Assembly (NCBI GenBank): GCA_027627225.1
Contig: CM051030.1
Coordinates: forward strand, 20,417,105-20,481,104
Direction: 5' to 3'
DNA length: 64,000 nucleotides
Source of the DNA: Congeria kusceri
Taxonomy: Eukaryota; Mollusca; Bivalvia; Myida; Dreissenidae
Below, piece after piece: positions 23,078 to 38,020 of this stretch (its first letter is position 1; each line of letters begins with the position of its first letter). A model generated the notes under the pieces. It was not told the origin of the DNA. It worked only from the letters and a program-made list of their open reading frames with translations, and ran no database searches. A program made the position numbers and the translations under genes.

Positions 23078-26000
23078 CTGAAAACAAACAAACATATTTC
23101 ATCACTTATTGAGGGATTGTTTTAATCGTTGAAATATCTGAAAAAAAGAATTGCAAAATGAAAAAGCTTATATACAAGCATATCCTTATTATATTTTAAA
23201 GCTATTTTACATATAAAAATCGGTTTAATTCTGTTATTTAATGTTGCTTCGATTATTTGGAACCATTCTCAAATTTTATTTTAAAAACGGCAACTGGCGA
23301 ACAACCCGTGGCGTTCTGAACCCGTTTATCAAGGATGGTACCCACAAGAATGTTATACTATAAAAAATAAGTCGACGTTTTTTAAATACCTAACATCGTT
23401 TTTCATTGTTTTAACCCCGATGTGTGAAATTTAATTATTTCGAAACCCAACCAGTGGTTTCTGACAAGCTTTCGTTATAGCTATATAAAGAAAAAGGCAG
23501 TTCCTCCTAGCGGCCATGTTTTTTAACGCATCAAAATAAGTATAAGTGTTTTGGTAGAATGTCACCAAAGGAACATTTGTGTGAAATTATTACGAAATCC
23601 AACAAGTGGACACCGACAAGATGCTTTTTCAAGTTTTCAATATAGCCATATAAGGAAAAAGGCCCACCACCTGGCGGCCATGTTTTTTTAAAGAATCAAT
23701 GAAATAATTGAAGTACCGTGTATTACGCGCATATTTACTCCTTCATTTTTTATGCCAAAATTGGGTGCGTGTTATACATAGTAACAAGTGTTTTAGGCCG
23801 TTTTTCCCGATGAAGGCTATTGTGTATATGTAAAGCGTATATGCATATCAATAACGATTACCATTTTAGATATACCTAAAAAGTTATTTTTGTTTATTTT
23901 CAGGTATGTATCCTGTAGGAATTAAACCATGAGGGCAGTAGCCCGAGTGGTTTAAAACAAGCATTGGAACGACAAACAGTTGGTTATTAACGCAATAACA
24001 AACTGTTACCCGTCAATTATTTCGATTCTAACACAATCTCATATAAAATTCGTATTTTTAAAGTTTATGAATGAGAACTATATTTATCTATACTCCGCCC
24101 ATTTGCCGAGAAGTAAATTCAAAGGTGCGTTTCTGTGACGTCAATAAATCATAAAAATTCAAAATGACGTCAACTTGATTGATACACATTGAGCGAATGA
24201 CGATATTAGTATTGAAGATATTCAAATGAAACTTCACATACAGATAGAGGACAATGAGACAAAGTGCAGAACACAAGGACCACAACTCTTTCTTCAATAT
24301 TTACAGAGTTATTGCCCTTTGTTTTATTTCATAATGTTAAGCATTAATTTTCTTGTGCGGAGCATAACTCCATTAGTATTGAATAGATTCAAATGATACT
24401 TCATACAATGATAGAGGACAATGAGAGAAAGTGCAGAGTATGAGGACCACAACTCTTTCTTCGACATTTATAGAATTATTGTCCTTTGTTTATTTTCTTG
24501 TGCCGAGCATACTTTCATTAGTATTGAAGTTATTCAAATAAAACATCATAGAATGGTAGTGGACAATGAGAGGAAAAGCAGAGTACAAGGACCATAACAA
24601 TTTTATCAATATCAATAATTTATTGCCCTTTGTTTATTTTTTCTGTGTGGGGTATAACTCCATTATAATTGAAGGGATTCAAATGAAATTTCATATACTA
24701 ATAGAGGACACTGAGAGAAAGTGCAGAGTACAAGGACCATAACTCATTTTTAGTAGTTACCGAGTTATTATCCTTTGTTTCATTTTGTGCAGATAATTGC
24801 TACCTTAGTATTGACGGAATTTAAAATAACACAACATATATTGATAAAGGACATTGAGATGAAGAGCAAAGTACAAGGACCATTACTCTTTCTTTAATAT
24901 TTATGGACTCAATTGTGTGTTCATTAATAAAAAAGAAAAATCATTTACATGCAAATTATAATGTGGTTGTCGAGGAAAGCCATCTTTAATGATGGTCAAT
25001 TAGTAGCAAATAAGAATATTTCAAAAGTTCTGAGTATGATAATGAGTTCTGAACTTTCTTGTGTACTAAATGAAATTAAATAAACTCGATTTTTTTTAAA
25101 CACATTTTATCAAAAATATTTAGCAACCATATTTCCATTGTTTCGGCTTCATTCCTTGTCTTGCCGACAGACTTTCTACACTATCAGCGTTTTGATTCCT
25201 CTTGTATGAATCTTTAGTCAAATTGATAAATACTGTCTGCAAACTACAGTATGTGCCACGCGAAACCCTCAAAGTTTGCGAAATGCGACAAGCCGATTTG
25301 ATCGCGATGCACATATCGCTCGCTCGCGATGTCACGAATTTTCGCTTATTTTAGCGATGAAAATGTGCGTTTGTTAGCGAACTAATTAGTAAAGTGCACA
25401 CCAGTACGGAATATTTTCACTTAGTGGAGAATAAATAGTTTGTGTTAGAAAACTTTGCGGAATTAATATTTGAATGTATTCCTTTGAATTACATTAGCTA
25501 CACAATCATTCAGATTAAGATGTGACATTTGTTGCAGAATATTTAAAATATAAAAGAAATACAATTTTTAATGTATACAATTATCAATGTTTTTATAAAA
25601 TGTAAACAAAATAATATATATATATATTTGCTTTATTTACAAATTAACTTGCGATGTGTACTTTGCGGATAATAAGTGTGTTCTTTTTTTGTTTTATTAA
25701 AAGAGATTGACATTTTGGATAGAAGTGTTAAACGGTATTGCCTGTGTTGTTTTTGTCATTATAATTATCATGTGTCCATGTTTTTTAGAACGTTTACATA
25801 ATGTTTGGCTACCGTTATGTTTAATTGCTCCTGTTATTCTGATAATTAGCACATTAGCTTAATAGATCCTAAATATAAAATTGAAGGGATAATTGGTTCG
25901 CATAAAATACAAGGGATTAGAAAGACGCGCCATCTCCTTAGTACCCCAATGAGAAGACAAGACGCCCGCATAGTGTGCTAATTGCTATACTTTAGTACCC

Positions 26001-27951
26001 CAATGAGAAGACAAGACGCCCGCATAGTGTGCTAATTGCTATACTTTAGTACCCCAATGAGAAGACAAGACGCCCGCATAGTGTGCTAATTGCAATACAA
26101 GTGTGAAAACTCAACATGAGCAAACTGTCACTTTACCAAATGTATATATTGTACAAAAACATATAGGTATGTTCATTTTCTGTTTTGAAACCTATTGCCA
26201 AAGTTGCCTTTTTGTGGAGCGTTTTAAGTTGTATTTGTGGGCTAAATTACAAGTGTTCATCTTGTTTAAAAGTATAATCTTATGGTGTTTGAAATACTAC
26301 TGAGGTTACTAAATAGTGATTATAATGGCGTTACAGCGTTCGAAGAAAACACAAACTCACTTTTTAGTGTAATACAAAGTGGATGGAATCCTCCAAGTTC
26401 GTTCTCGTGCGTTGGTCAAAACAGAAGAGTAGGTTTGTAATATATTTTTTTTAACTCGTATATAGAACCGGTAGTCTGTAGAACAAATGAGGTTTTCTTT
26501 AGCAAACACCAAATTTAGAAGAGGCTACAATAACCATTGTGATGGCTTTCATTTGATATACATTAAATGTATCAAATTTTGTATTTACATTTACCGTAAT
26601 GACCTTTATGAAGCCCATGCCCTAATAGACGCGCATGGAGTATTTGTTGGTCCCAAAATATTTTTGTCGATCTAGTTTTTCGAACATTAACGAAAAACAA
26701 AAGTTAATTTCATTAGAAACGAGATTAAATAGACCGCCATATTTATGTATCCCGAATTGCCTGTAGATTAGATACCAGTAAATCATTGTGTATCCCTCCG
26801 TGGTCCATTCAAAAGTAGTGTCTATTACTAAAGAGTTCCTCTTCTCTTCTGGCATAAAGCTATGCAGGTATCTCAGACGTGCCTTTTGTGGTTATTTCTA
26901 ATATCATATGCGTGTCTGCAACATTTTGGTGCATTTCATTGGAGGCTAACTTGAAAGGTGAACTTTTGGGGTGTGTTTACTGTGGTATGGGGCTTTTGTC
27001 GAAATATGACTACCGAAACCCTGTTTTCTACCGGTGCCTGCATTCAAGTGAGATGCATTTTCTTAGAAGTAACATGACATCTTTTTTATTGCAAATTTTG
27101 GATGAGGACAGATTGATCTTTATATTGATACCAGACTTGCACAATCTGAAATTAAGAAAATGCTATTTTATAATGGGACCCTATGGGAATTGGAATTACT
27201 GGTATCTAACCTGTATATAAATGGAGCTATGCCCCACTATACGGGTTACACACAACCATATAATAACGACGCAAGTGAATGGGACCACACAAATTCATTA
27301 CGATATTATAAATATGGATAAACGATAATGTATGGATCCATATGCAAAGATCTAAAAACATAATTGTAGTTTATGTAGTAAGATGAATAAATAGTCAATA
27401 ATAATAAATAGTATTTTATTTATTCATGACAACCGCATATTATCTAATGAGACTAAAATGGAGAACATTAAAGCATGAAGTAAAACAGTGTTATGTTATG
27501 CTTTTCAACCACTTTCCATGTTCGTCTGCAGTGTCACAGCTCATCAAGTTGATCATGTTAATAATATAGACATTACCATTGTGCATAACGTCATGAGCTC
27601 GTCGTGTCGATCGACGATATTAATTTAGACAGTACCATCATGAATTTTCTCATGCGGACAAACCCCATCGGCCGTATTTAGACTGTACCAATGTGTATTG
27701 CGTCTTTGGACAGTGCGCATACATGAAAAACTTGATTTCTGGATAATGGCAGAATTAACAAAAATGGCTCTATTTAAACGCGCAGGGGTCCTAAAATGAC
27801 ACGCGCCCTGCGCGTCAAAAAGGACATTTACGGTATTTTGTTAAACAGATGAGTAAACAATAAAACACACTATTGTGTGAAGTTAGAACTGTGTTCATTT
27901 GTAAACTCTACAAGACTGCCGTATTAACAATATCCTGCATACTTATTTCAG

Positions 27952-29294
27952 AATCATCTGGACAAGCTTTGTATGAGAAACCCGCTGTTGCAGCGATAAA
28001 CAATGGTATGATATAAGATATATGTGGATACTGCTTGAATAAAACAAGTTTAATTTAACATTGACATACGCTGAAACCGATGAAAATTGTGTATTCAAGC
28101 CGTATACATTATAGTATGTGTTTTTAACATTGTAGGAGAATATGACTCCCTTAGAAATTCTAACGATATTCGGTACGTATTTACCGCAGATATATCGTAT
28201 TATTTAAACATATTTAAATGAGTAATGTTAACCACAACATATATTAAGCACCAGCTCCATTATTAGTAGGGAACGCGTCATTAAAAATCAGAAGTATTTT
28301 TGCAGAAGCTTACAGAAATACTTAATCAACATAATATTTATAAACTCTGTTCAATTGATGACGTACATCCTAGTATTTAGCCTGTAACATATCGGTTGTA
28401 TTATATATATTGATGTCTCTTTACAGACACAATGAACCTGACATAAACAATGGTGGTTATAACAATGAACAGACTCGCAATGCATACGATAGTTTAGGTA
28501 AGTTATGCATACTATTGTACTCCAATCGGTTCCTTTAATGACGACATATGCACTGCTCTAAATATCTCAACACAAACGATCGTCACGTGTATAAACTACC
28601 CGACTTACATAATAGTTCTGCAAGAAAATCAAAATCAAATTGATGACCCAAGAATTAGAGGAAATTCATCTAACTGGCATGCACATGTATGTAATATAAT
28701 ATTCAAAATATTTGAATATATGAATGTATATTATCTGTGTTATTGTATTCGATATTATTAACTATACTCACTTTCTATGCGATACATAAACACTTTTTCA
28801 AAGTAATCTTTGATTTTAACACATGCATCTTTTTATCAATTTAACATTGCGTTGTTTTCTCATTTCAGATGGACTTCAAAGGTAACAACAAATATAACAT
28901 TACTTCAAAGCATTACTTCCTTTCATACCAAGTACTCAAATAGCATACATATTCTAAGTTAAAATGCCATAATAGAGAATGTTCCAGGTACTTTATGTTT
29001 ATCGAATCATATGTTTTATACACAGCGGTAAGCATCTGTACTCCGAATTATGGCGTCAACCGGTCAAAGATGGTGAACGTGTGTATGAGAATACTGCTGT
29101 ACATTTAGATTCAGGTATACATTATAATTATATGTATATTATTAAAATAACTAAACTGCATGCATTAACGTGCCCTTATGTCCAATACGATTACAAAACA
29201 CGGAAACACCAATACCATATATAATATAAACACACGATATTTATGTTTTTCAGGAAAAGCTGTATATGTGAATACAACATTTGGAAAGGCTTAG
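27952..29294 (+). CDS. C-terminal tail exons of a tyrosine-rich membrane receptor (unit copy 2)
   Basis: Second copy of the seven-exon tail: 27952-28005, 28136-28172, 28427-28497, 28616-28686, 28869-28881, 29026-29114 and 29254-29294. I saw no difference from copy 1 in exons or splice sites, and the same one-base phase problem is present. Unit copy 3 breaks off 64 bases before the matching first exon, so only two tails exist here. Confidence 0.6.
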
Positions 29295-32200
29295 TATTCC
29301 AGTCTCGTCGAGTTATTTATATTTCAGTCATGATAATATTGCGCTTTTGATGTATCGTCGCTATAACGTGATATGTGTTCAACATTGCAAGAAAAAGTTA
29401 GCAGAATTAATTAAAAGCTAGATTCTTTTTACATATTTTGAATATTTATTCTCTAAATTGTGTTCATTTATCTTTAACAAGAGGTGTTTATTTTTGTAAT
29501 GATGGTACCTTTGCATTTAATGTATTAAGATGCCACTGAACGAATTCACAATTTATTTATATTTAGACGTTTATTGAATGATAATGCTAAGCGATCAGAA
29601 AGTCTGTTGTTCCAAATCTAACCAAGTACATGTTTCATAAATGCACACATTTGGAGACAGGACGTTGGCGAACGTATCCTTAGAAGCCAAACGTTATCAA
29701 TTTATATAATTTCATTTCTTGAGTAACGAAAAACGATAGTTTTTTTGTTGTCCACTAAGAGTTATGCCAGTTATGATTCGACGTTATATATTTTTCACTG
29801 GGGGCCTACACATTTACAGTACGTCGGTATTTAGTCAGAAATTGCATTTGTGCTTGCTTTTAATTCCATATTGAAGCTCACTGTATACAATTCTGAATGG
29901 AAATGTGTACATTTAATATTAGTTTTATACGGTGTACCATGAATGCCATCGTAGTTTCGCGACTTCGACCTGTGCTCGCGAAAGGGCGCCGTCGCGCCAA
30001 TACGATGCGCCGAAACAATAAATGGCGTATCGTGTCGACACGTCGCGTCTGCGCCCTTTCATGAGCATATGTCGAAGTGCGAAACTACGATGGCATTAAC
30101 AGGACACCGAAGTGATCCCTTGTTAAAAATCGGTGTTTGTCATTTAAAATGTAAATGCACAATGCCCTTGTATCGACGCGTTTCTTAAACAAAAATTGCA
30201 ATATATTCATGCATGATATACACTTGTTCATGATAACAGTGTTCTTCTCGTTATTAGTTTGCAAATTAGGAGCGTTACTTTAGTTTTGTTTTTAAGTGTT
30301 CTGACCGCATAAAAGATATAGTCACATTTTCTGGTTAATAACGCATATATTAAATAAACTGTTTGTTAAAACCCAGTGCCATCTTTATTTAAAGTTCATT
30401 CAAATTTTTAGATCAAAACATTGAATATTGAACAATCAATTTAAGCTTATGTCAAATAAGTGCAAATAATTGCATACACGCATTCAGTTGTGCATACTAC
30501 TACACTTCGTAGACGATATTGAAATAAATGTTTTATACTGCTAGTTAATTGTTGGTTTCTGAAACAACATGGAAACAAGCAGAAAGCCGATGGATTGTAT
30601 AATTAGCATACCACTACTTGTTAACAGTATCTTTTAGGCAAATTCTATTACAAACATGCAACAATATTGCACATTACCACGTATACAAATCTATTCAGCT
30701 ATTGTCACAAACAGCCATACGTACAAATATAAATTTATAAGATGCATTTACATGTGTTACCGGTTTAATATTATCAGCCTCATGGAAGTTTCAGCTGTTG
30801 AAATTAACACCATATTTTGTTTTAATATTCTTCAGCAAAGAGGTATTTCCATTCGAAATATTTAGGAATGTGAATTTGACATCCTTGATTACAATTATTC
30901 ACGATTTTCTCAATACATTTTTGATACTTGAAAATCCGCGCTGCGCAGTTACTATTTATAAATGTTTGTTTACGTAAGTACGATGTACTACGAACAAGTC
31001 CGGAAGCCAGTTCTATACTTATTTCCTTATTTATTTATGGTAAAATACGATTGTGCGAATTGCAATGCTAATCAAGATCAAAACTAATGCACAAAGTAAG
31101 TCCTAGTAGTCGAATCTGCAGCACAGTATATCGTCCAAGGACATAGTTTCTTGTCTTATTAAATGTAAGTGGTATGTGGACACAAACCAAACAGATACTA
31201 TATTCCAACTTAATTTCAACTATTGGCTTGCCTGCTAGTCGGATGTTCGCGCATCCAATCGCGCAAATGCATGTTTTTGATTTATGCTCGTCTTAACAGT
31301 TTATGGAGATCATGTTACGTGTAGTGGGGGTATTTATGCATGCAGAGTCATTATGCATATAGCTACGAGACATTGTTTGCTTTGTCTATATTGTCATAAA
31401 TGGCATTAACAATTAACATTAGCCTATATAATGAAAGCTTTCAGAACAAACTCATCAATGAGCCAAACTGATTATATAGAAATACATTTTACATTTCAGG
31501 TTCTCAAGTACATTAAATTTAAAACAAATGTGTATACACTACTAGACCACGTCTAGCGTGTCGTTGGAAAACCGGGTTTAATGCATCAGCGTAAAGTGTC
31601 GTCCCGGATTAGCCTGTGCAGTCCGCACAGGCTAACTCGGGACGACATTTTCCGCCTACAGTGGAGTTATGTTAAGAAGAGACTTCCTTGAAACAGAAAA
31701 TAACATACAAGCGAAAAATGTCATCCTAAAGTTCGCACAAGCTAATCCGGGACGACACTTTACGCAGATGCATTAAGCCCGGCTTTCCCAAGACACGCCA
31801 CATTAACGTATTATTATTATTATGTTACAGACGGCGAGCACATGAAAATATGTACGAGGGCCAAAACTATAGTCAACCCATAAAGGCATAACAAATATGT
31901 TTGCTTCAGGTAACATGCCCCCAAAAATTAGGGTCGGTAGGTAGGGATTTTCATATATATTTTTTTTTGGTTAATGGTCGACTTAAAAATCTAAACTAAA
32001 TGATATTCAAAACATATCGGTATTATCCTTAAATATTGTTTTGAAGTGGATGCTATCAAAAAAACAACATTTATCCAAAAACATTTAATTTTGGAAAAAG
32101 GTAAATAAAACAAAAAATATATATATCTGACAAACTCAATAAAATGTTCTAGGTTCGGGGCATGTTTAAGGGTAGGTCGGGTAACCTGAAACAAACAGAT

Positions 32201-32428
32201 GTTTTTTACGCCTTATAGTAGTCGACGTTCATCTATAATACATTATGCCAATACGTTATCTATGTGATACTCGCATTTAGCTCGTACACACACGCTATAA
32301 AAACAAGTTGTAGATTCTGTTAAGATGGAGATAACCATCGAAATGTTAATCAGTGTTAATCAAAACGGCTGATTTAGATATGTTGACAAGGCGGAACAAT
32401 TTAGTGGGACTGATGGTATAATATAGGA

Positions 32429-32567
32429 ATGACATCACCAGGAGAGAAACCATTATTACCATCCGCTGGTAATTTATTTGAGGCAAGTGACCGATTGCCT
32501 ATGCAGTACAGGACAATACAAACAATACAACAAAACATAATATATTCTCCTTCAACACACTTCACAT
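32429..32567 (+). CDS. candidate first coding exon, unknown protein (unit copy 2)
   Basis: Same reading and the same GTAAGT donor as 13731-13869, without visible change. Confidence 0.35.
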
Positions 32568-35500
32568 GTAAGTATGTGTTAGCGTGTAGATATAGTAAAA
32601 CGCGTTTGACGTGTCTACATTGTACATGTAAATCTACAAGGAAGTCTTCCTCGTTAAATACTTAAGATCATTAGCCAAGTTGTAGATTTGCCTGTAAGGT
32701 GTTCATAACTCTACACGTGTAGTATCATTGGTAAACTATACTGATTCACTATGTAAGGCAATATGAATAACATATGCACACATGCATTAATATTCACATT
32801 TAAGTTGTTGTAAGGGTCTTCTCTTTCATTATGTATACCTCACCCACATACATATTATATTAACATGCAACATCATTATACAAATATGGCATGAATGAGT
32901 AATACATTGGTTGCAGAGCTAAATAAAACGATTATTCATCATCTAGGCATGTTTGCAACATACGTGGTATAAATATCAATGGTTTTAACTGTATTAAAAT
33001 ATCTCGCGTAAGAAGTATTTCATTAAATACTAAGTTTTTTTCGCTTCTATGTGTTTATCTTAAAGAGAAATTATTAATGTAATTTGAAACACGATTTTTT
33101 TCCGTATGTGCCCACAGCCTATTAAGTTCAATTAAGTATTTATAACGCATTTAACATACAACAAAACTATTATGAATACAAATGTTTTACGAAAGGTATG
33201 TACACTACACGAGGAAACATTAATTTTATTTAACTGAATTTGATTTTATCAGTATGTTTGCAGTTTATTACCTCTGTCATTCTTTTGATTCTAATGGAGT
33301 ACATTGATACACACTGAACAATGCGCAATAACTGTGTTTATAAAGGAAAACAAATCATCGCACTAGTTCTCTTCTCTTTGCCCAATAATTTTTCAATCGT
33401 CGTTTGAAACTTTACTCGTTTAGATAAAACATTGATGGAAAAACCGTTAGTGCCATCGCGTATGAATGGGCTGATCTTAAACGCGATACTCGATAGTACG
33501 ATAACGAAAACGCGAAAACACGATGATAACGCGACATTACGATAACGATAACGCGATACTAACACAGAACGTTTATGATAATGCGATATAATTTCGTGTT
33601 ATCATCATCGTACTGTCGCATTTTCACCATCGTAATATCGTACTGTCGTGTTGTCGCGTTATGATAATCGTACTGTCTTGTTATCATCATCGTACTGTCG
33701 CGTTATCATCATTTTACTATCGTGTTATCGCGTTTTCATCATCGTACTGTCGCGTTTTCCTTATCGTAGAATCGTGATTTCGCGTTTTCATTATTGTACT
33801 ATCGAGCATCGCGTTTAATATCAACACATTCATACGCGATGGCATTAATGTTTTTATATCGGTTTAACGGTTATCTAGCGTGTAAAGCACAATTTACATA
33901 GTCGTATAACAAAAGCCCCCCCATCAACACGTGTCATGAAGTATAGCGCGGTGGATAGTGTTATGCCCGATTTCTGTACGCATAAATCAGTGATTAAACT
34001 ATGATTGTTTGCTAACGGGTTTCTGTACCATCTTAAATCATGGCTGCACGAGGAACGTGTACTACTTATGAATAATTAATAATTATTTGTATATTGATTT
34101 CTGTACCACCACTGTTGAAATGCTCCAGGAAAAGTTATTTTGTCCAAATAATCAAAGGTTATCGGCTGATTATTTGTATACATTTGTAAAATATGGCGGA
34201 CAACTTAGAGGTTGTTATACATGATGATGAACGTTAAGAAAGTCAACGACTTTGACGTCCACGAGTACGTAGTTAGAGACCGGATGGTTGTCGATTTTGA
34301 AGTCCAGTTTCTTTTGGCCAACGATGGAATCAGAGACTTGTTTGATCGAATGGGTTTAACTTCATGTAAAAGACATTTCCGTTGTTTCCGTTTTACAACT
34401 GCGTTTCGCTACCGCGTTCGTCCGTTTAAAGGACGAAACAATGAAAAAGCAATTGTAATAGGGATTTCTCCGACTTTAGTGATTGTTTACGGACAGCCGG
34501 ACCAGCGGATGACAAATAGAAGAACGATGTCATTGAAATAGTGGGAACAGTTCTTTATTACTTGCAAAACATGCATTGACACTGAAACTAAGTTGTTGTT
34601 GTTTTTTTCCAGCATAATTAACGCTCTCGATATACAGTATATGCCATATAGAAACACATCCAATACTGAGTTAAATACCTATAAAATTCAGTTGAACTTT
34701 AAACACGTTTCTGATCGTAATGTATTTTTCAAGCAGTTGAATGTTTGCATAATCTATTACCGCCCGGCGCGGAAAAGCTTCCTATCAACAGCTGCAACAT
34801 CGGCGTAATGTTGTATCTGTCGTCTGTTGATTTGAATACCATTGCCAAGAATGTGAATGTTAATAGTTTATTCCAGTAACACGAAAGTTTATATATGGTA
34901 TAACTGGGTATATAAATTGACGATATATCGTTGCGTGTTTTTATGGGATATTTAACAGAATGAAAGGTTTGATAATAAACAAATAGTCGGTCTTTACAGA
35001 CAGGTATCCGAACATCTGTTCCTACGAAATTCGTTTCTTCGCTATTTTTGACATAGGCCGACAATGGTTCCTACATGATTATGACACCCCGGACACTCGT
35101 TCCTACATTACTTTGATAGCTCGGACATTGGTTTCTGCAGTATTTTGAAAGTCCGGACAATCGTTCTTAGTTAGTATTATTGTCACCCCGGATATCGCGA
35201 TCGATATGTTTTATATATCGGCGATATTAACACGGGTAGGAGACGGTGGTGGCTTCCGATGTGGTCCGGTGGTGCAAAAATATTGTTAACAGTGCATATG
35301 ACTGTCCAATTGTGTATTCTTTTCTTATGATAAAGGTGCTTTTTAAGAAAACGGCCAATATCATTACCAATAGAAATGATAAAAGAACACACGTTCATAA
35401 TTTCGTTAAATAATGTACAAAAATAAAGGCTGTAGGATTTTTATAAGTTGAAGTCATTGAACTAATATGTATATGATACTCTATGTACTGACATGTTAAC

Positions 35501-38020
35501 CCGTCCGAGTTCTTACTACAACCCATTATGAATTGTGTGACGACTGACGATGGTCACAATATAAATGTCTTCATATACGCATTACATGTTTTGCAATAAT
35601 ATGTAGTTGTTGTTAGTTTTCTGGGGATTTCATGAGATGACGTGGTCCGGTGGCGCTGAGGTGGTCCGGTGGTGCTGAGTTGGCTGATGTTCATGAAACC
35701 GAAGTTGGAATTGGAAGACACAACTGTTTTTGTATCTAAATTGTACATATATATAAATTTATGCAAATTAGGTACCAAACAACTGACCTTCATACATTGA
35801 TGAAGCGCCAAAAAGAGCGTTTCAATTCCTAAATAAATTATCTTACAGGCAGGTGAGCAAACGAATCGAAAATAATAATTGCATTGAAGTACACGATGAC
35901 CTTCGTTATTTGGTGCGTTTGTATTCAATAACGCGACATGGTTAGTATGACGTATTTATGAGCATAATTCTACTAAATGTCACAAAGAATTTATGAATAT
36001 ACGTGACATTATTGAAAACTTCTTACGAATATGTTTTTGATGACGTCCCAAGAGGCTGTTATTCCACGTATTAGACTGCGACTGCATTTTGCGATCGGCA
36101 TTGTCGCATCCGCTAACGCCGACGCAAACGCTATTCCGTCCGTTTGTTACTCGCGATCGTGTCATATTTATTTAGACATTATAACGCGTTAATTGTGTGT
36201 ATGACCACCGACTTTTAACAGTGTATGTTCTAAGTCGATACCCAATTTACAACTACTGCATTTTCAAATACGTGTATTACTAACGCCATTTAACGTATAA
36301 TGTTCCTGTATAAATATCACCTGGCGATTGCGATATTTATATAATGTATAAAAACATAGAGCACCAAAATGATATTGTATATAATTGAAACATGATTATG
36401 GCATTGGTTCTATAATATATGTAATTTTGATAATATATGCATTTGTTATCAATTTAATAGTTCATACTATCTATCAACAATATACACTTCTTTGTATCAA
36501 CGTCTTTATTTATTATATACCAACTGTGCACTGTAACGAATTTTCGTTATTGATAACCCTGCTGAAAGGTTTCATTAAAAAAAAATGTAATACTTCTTTT
36601 GTTATTATTCATGCAGATGAGGTGTACACAATTTAATTTTTCTTTCGGCTACTTTCAAGATGTTTTGAAAACAAATATAGTAATACCACTAGTACGTTAG
36701 CCCGGTACCACACATGATCACAGACTCCTGACAATGCTGCATGTTTTTCAGCCATTTTTATTATATATCTATAGAATTGAACGATGTACATGGTGTATGA
36801 TATATTAGTTGAATTATTCGAACGGTACTAGAGCACAAACATTTCGTTTAATCAATACACCTTTCTGAGTCTCCTATCTTGGGTTAATAGCTTAAAATAT
36901 ATTTACAAAAATACACCAAATATTCATGAGTCGGTTTAAATTTTGTTGATAATGAGGGGCTAATCCATTTACTGAAACTATGGGAAACTGATTTTTTTTT
37001 TTATAATCACGCTGCAGACGTCTGCACTTAACATTGTCTGATTTACATACTAATGTTTTCTGATTTTGACTCTTTATTAATCTGTATTCTCCAAACTCTA
37101 GCACGTATTTGACGATTATGTATCATACAATTGCATGTACATGCATATGTATCTCCAGAATACAAAAACGCATATAGCATCTGGTGACAAGGGATAATCA
37201 AAACAGATCAGTATGCGATTAAACATGAAATACCGTAATCGCTATACGGATAATCCTTATGCACTTTCCAAATAATGTTCGGATAACGGAATTAAAATCG
37301 ACACATATAGAAGTACTTGTAACACCATTAAAACAGCATAACTGCATACGTTTAGCTCGCAAACATTAACCCGACACTGACCTTTATGCATGACTATATT
37401 AAAATACCGTTACGATGAATATTACTTACCGTACTGGAATCGAGTTAAATCGATTAAAGCGTATCGCACTAAATACACAGTTTTGACATCATTAAACACG
37501 TAAAACATGTGCACGAACGAAACCGAGTACAAATACAGGAAACAATTCAAGCGCGTAATTTATACTAAAAGAGATCACGAGTATCAGGTTAATGTTGGCG
37601 ATCTATACCCACTGAAAATCCGGCTTGTACCGTTATATGGACGAACTGTTTAACATTTAACAGTTTAGTATTGTTATATGTTTGGTAAAATATAAATGTT
37701 AGGAACTACGAATCGCTATCACGTCGATAATGCCTATTAATAACCTAAAACTGTGACACATGTGTTAACAGTTATCATAGTCTATGCCCAGTTTCTTTAC
37801 ATTGCACGAGAATTATTCGCGAATGTTAATCCGCTGTTGGGTTTCTCAAATCACGAATAACTCTGATCCATGAAATATGTCCCCTTGTGGAATAATTCAT
37901 GTGTAATTCATCGTCTGCGTTTTTTTTTATATAAACGAAGATTTACTCCGTGTCATTTGTCCATTGTTCAAATAAACATACCTAAGGGGTGGATTATTGG
38001 ACAGATCTGTGTAGTTTGAA

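Larger units (their letters stand above)
18700..37397. repeat. 18.7 kb tandem unit, copy 2
   Basis: A complete second copy directly abuts copy 1 and copy 3 with no spacer. Private states seen here are C at 21084 (K to Q in the transposase), A at 21222 (V to I in the transposase) and T at 23705. Every feature of copy 1 recurs at +18699 up to about position 7083 and at +18698 after it, because of a one-base difference in a T run. Confidence 0.97.
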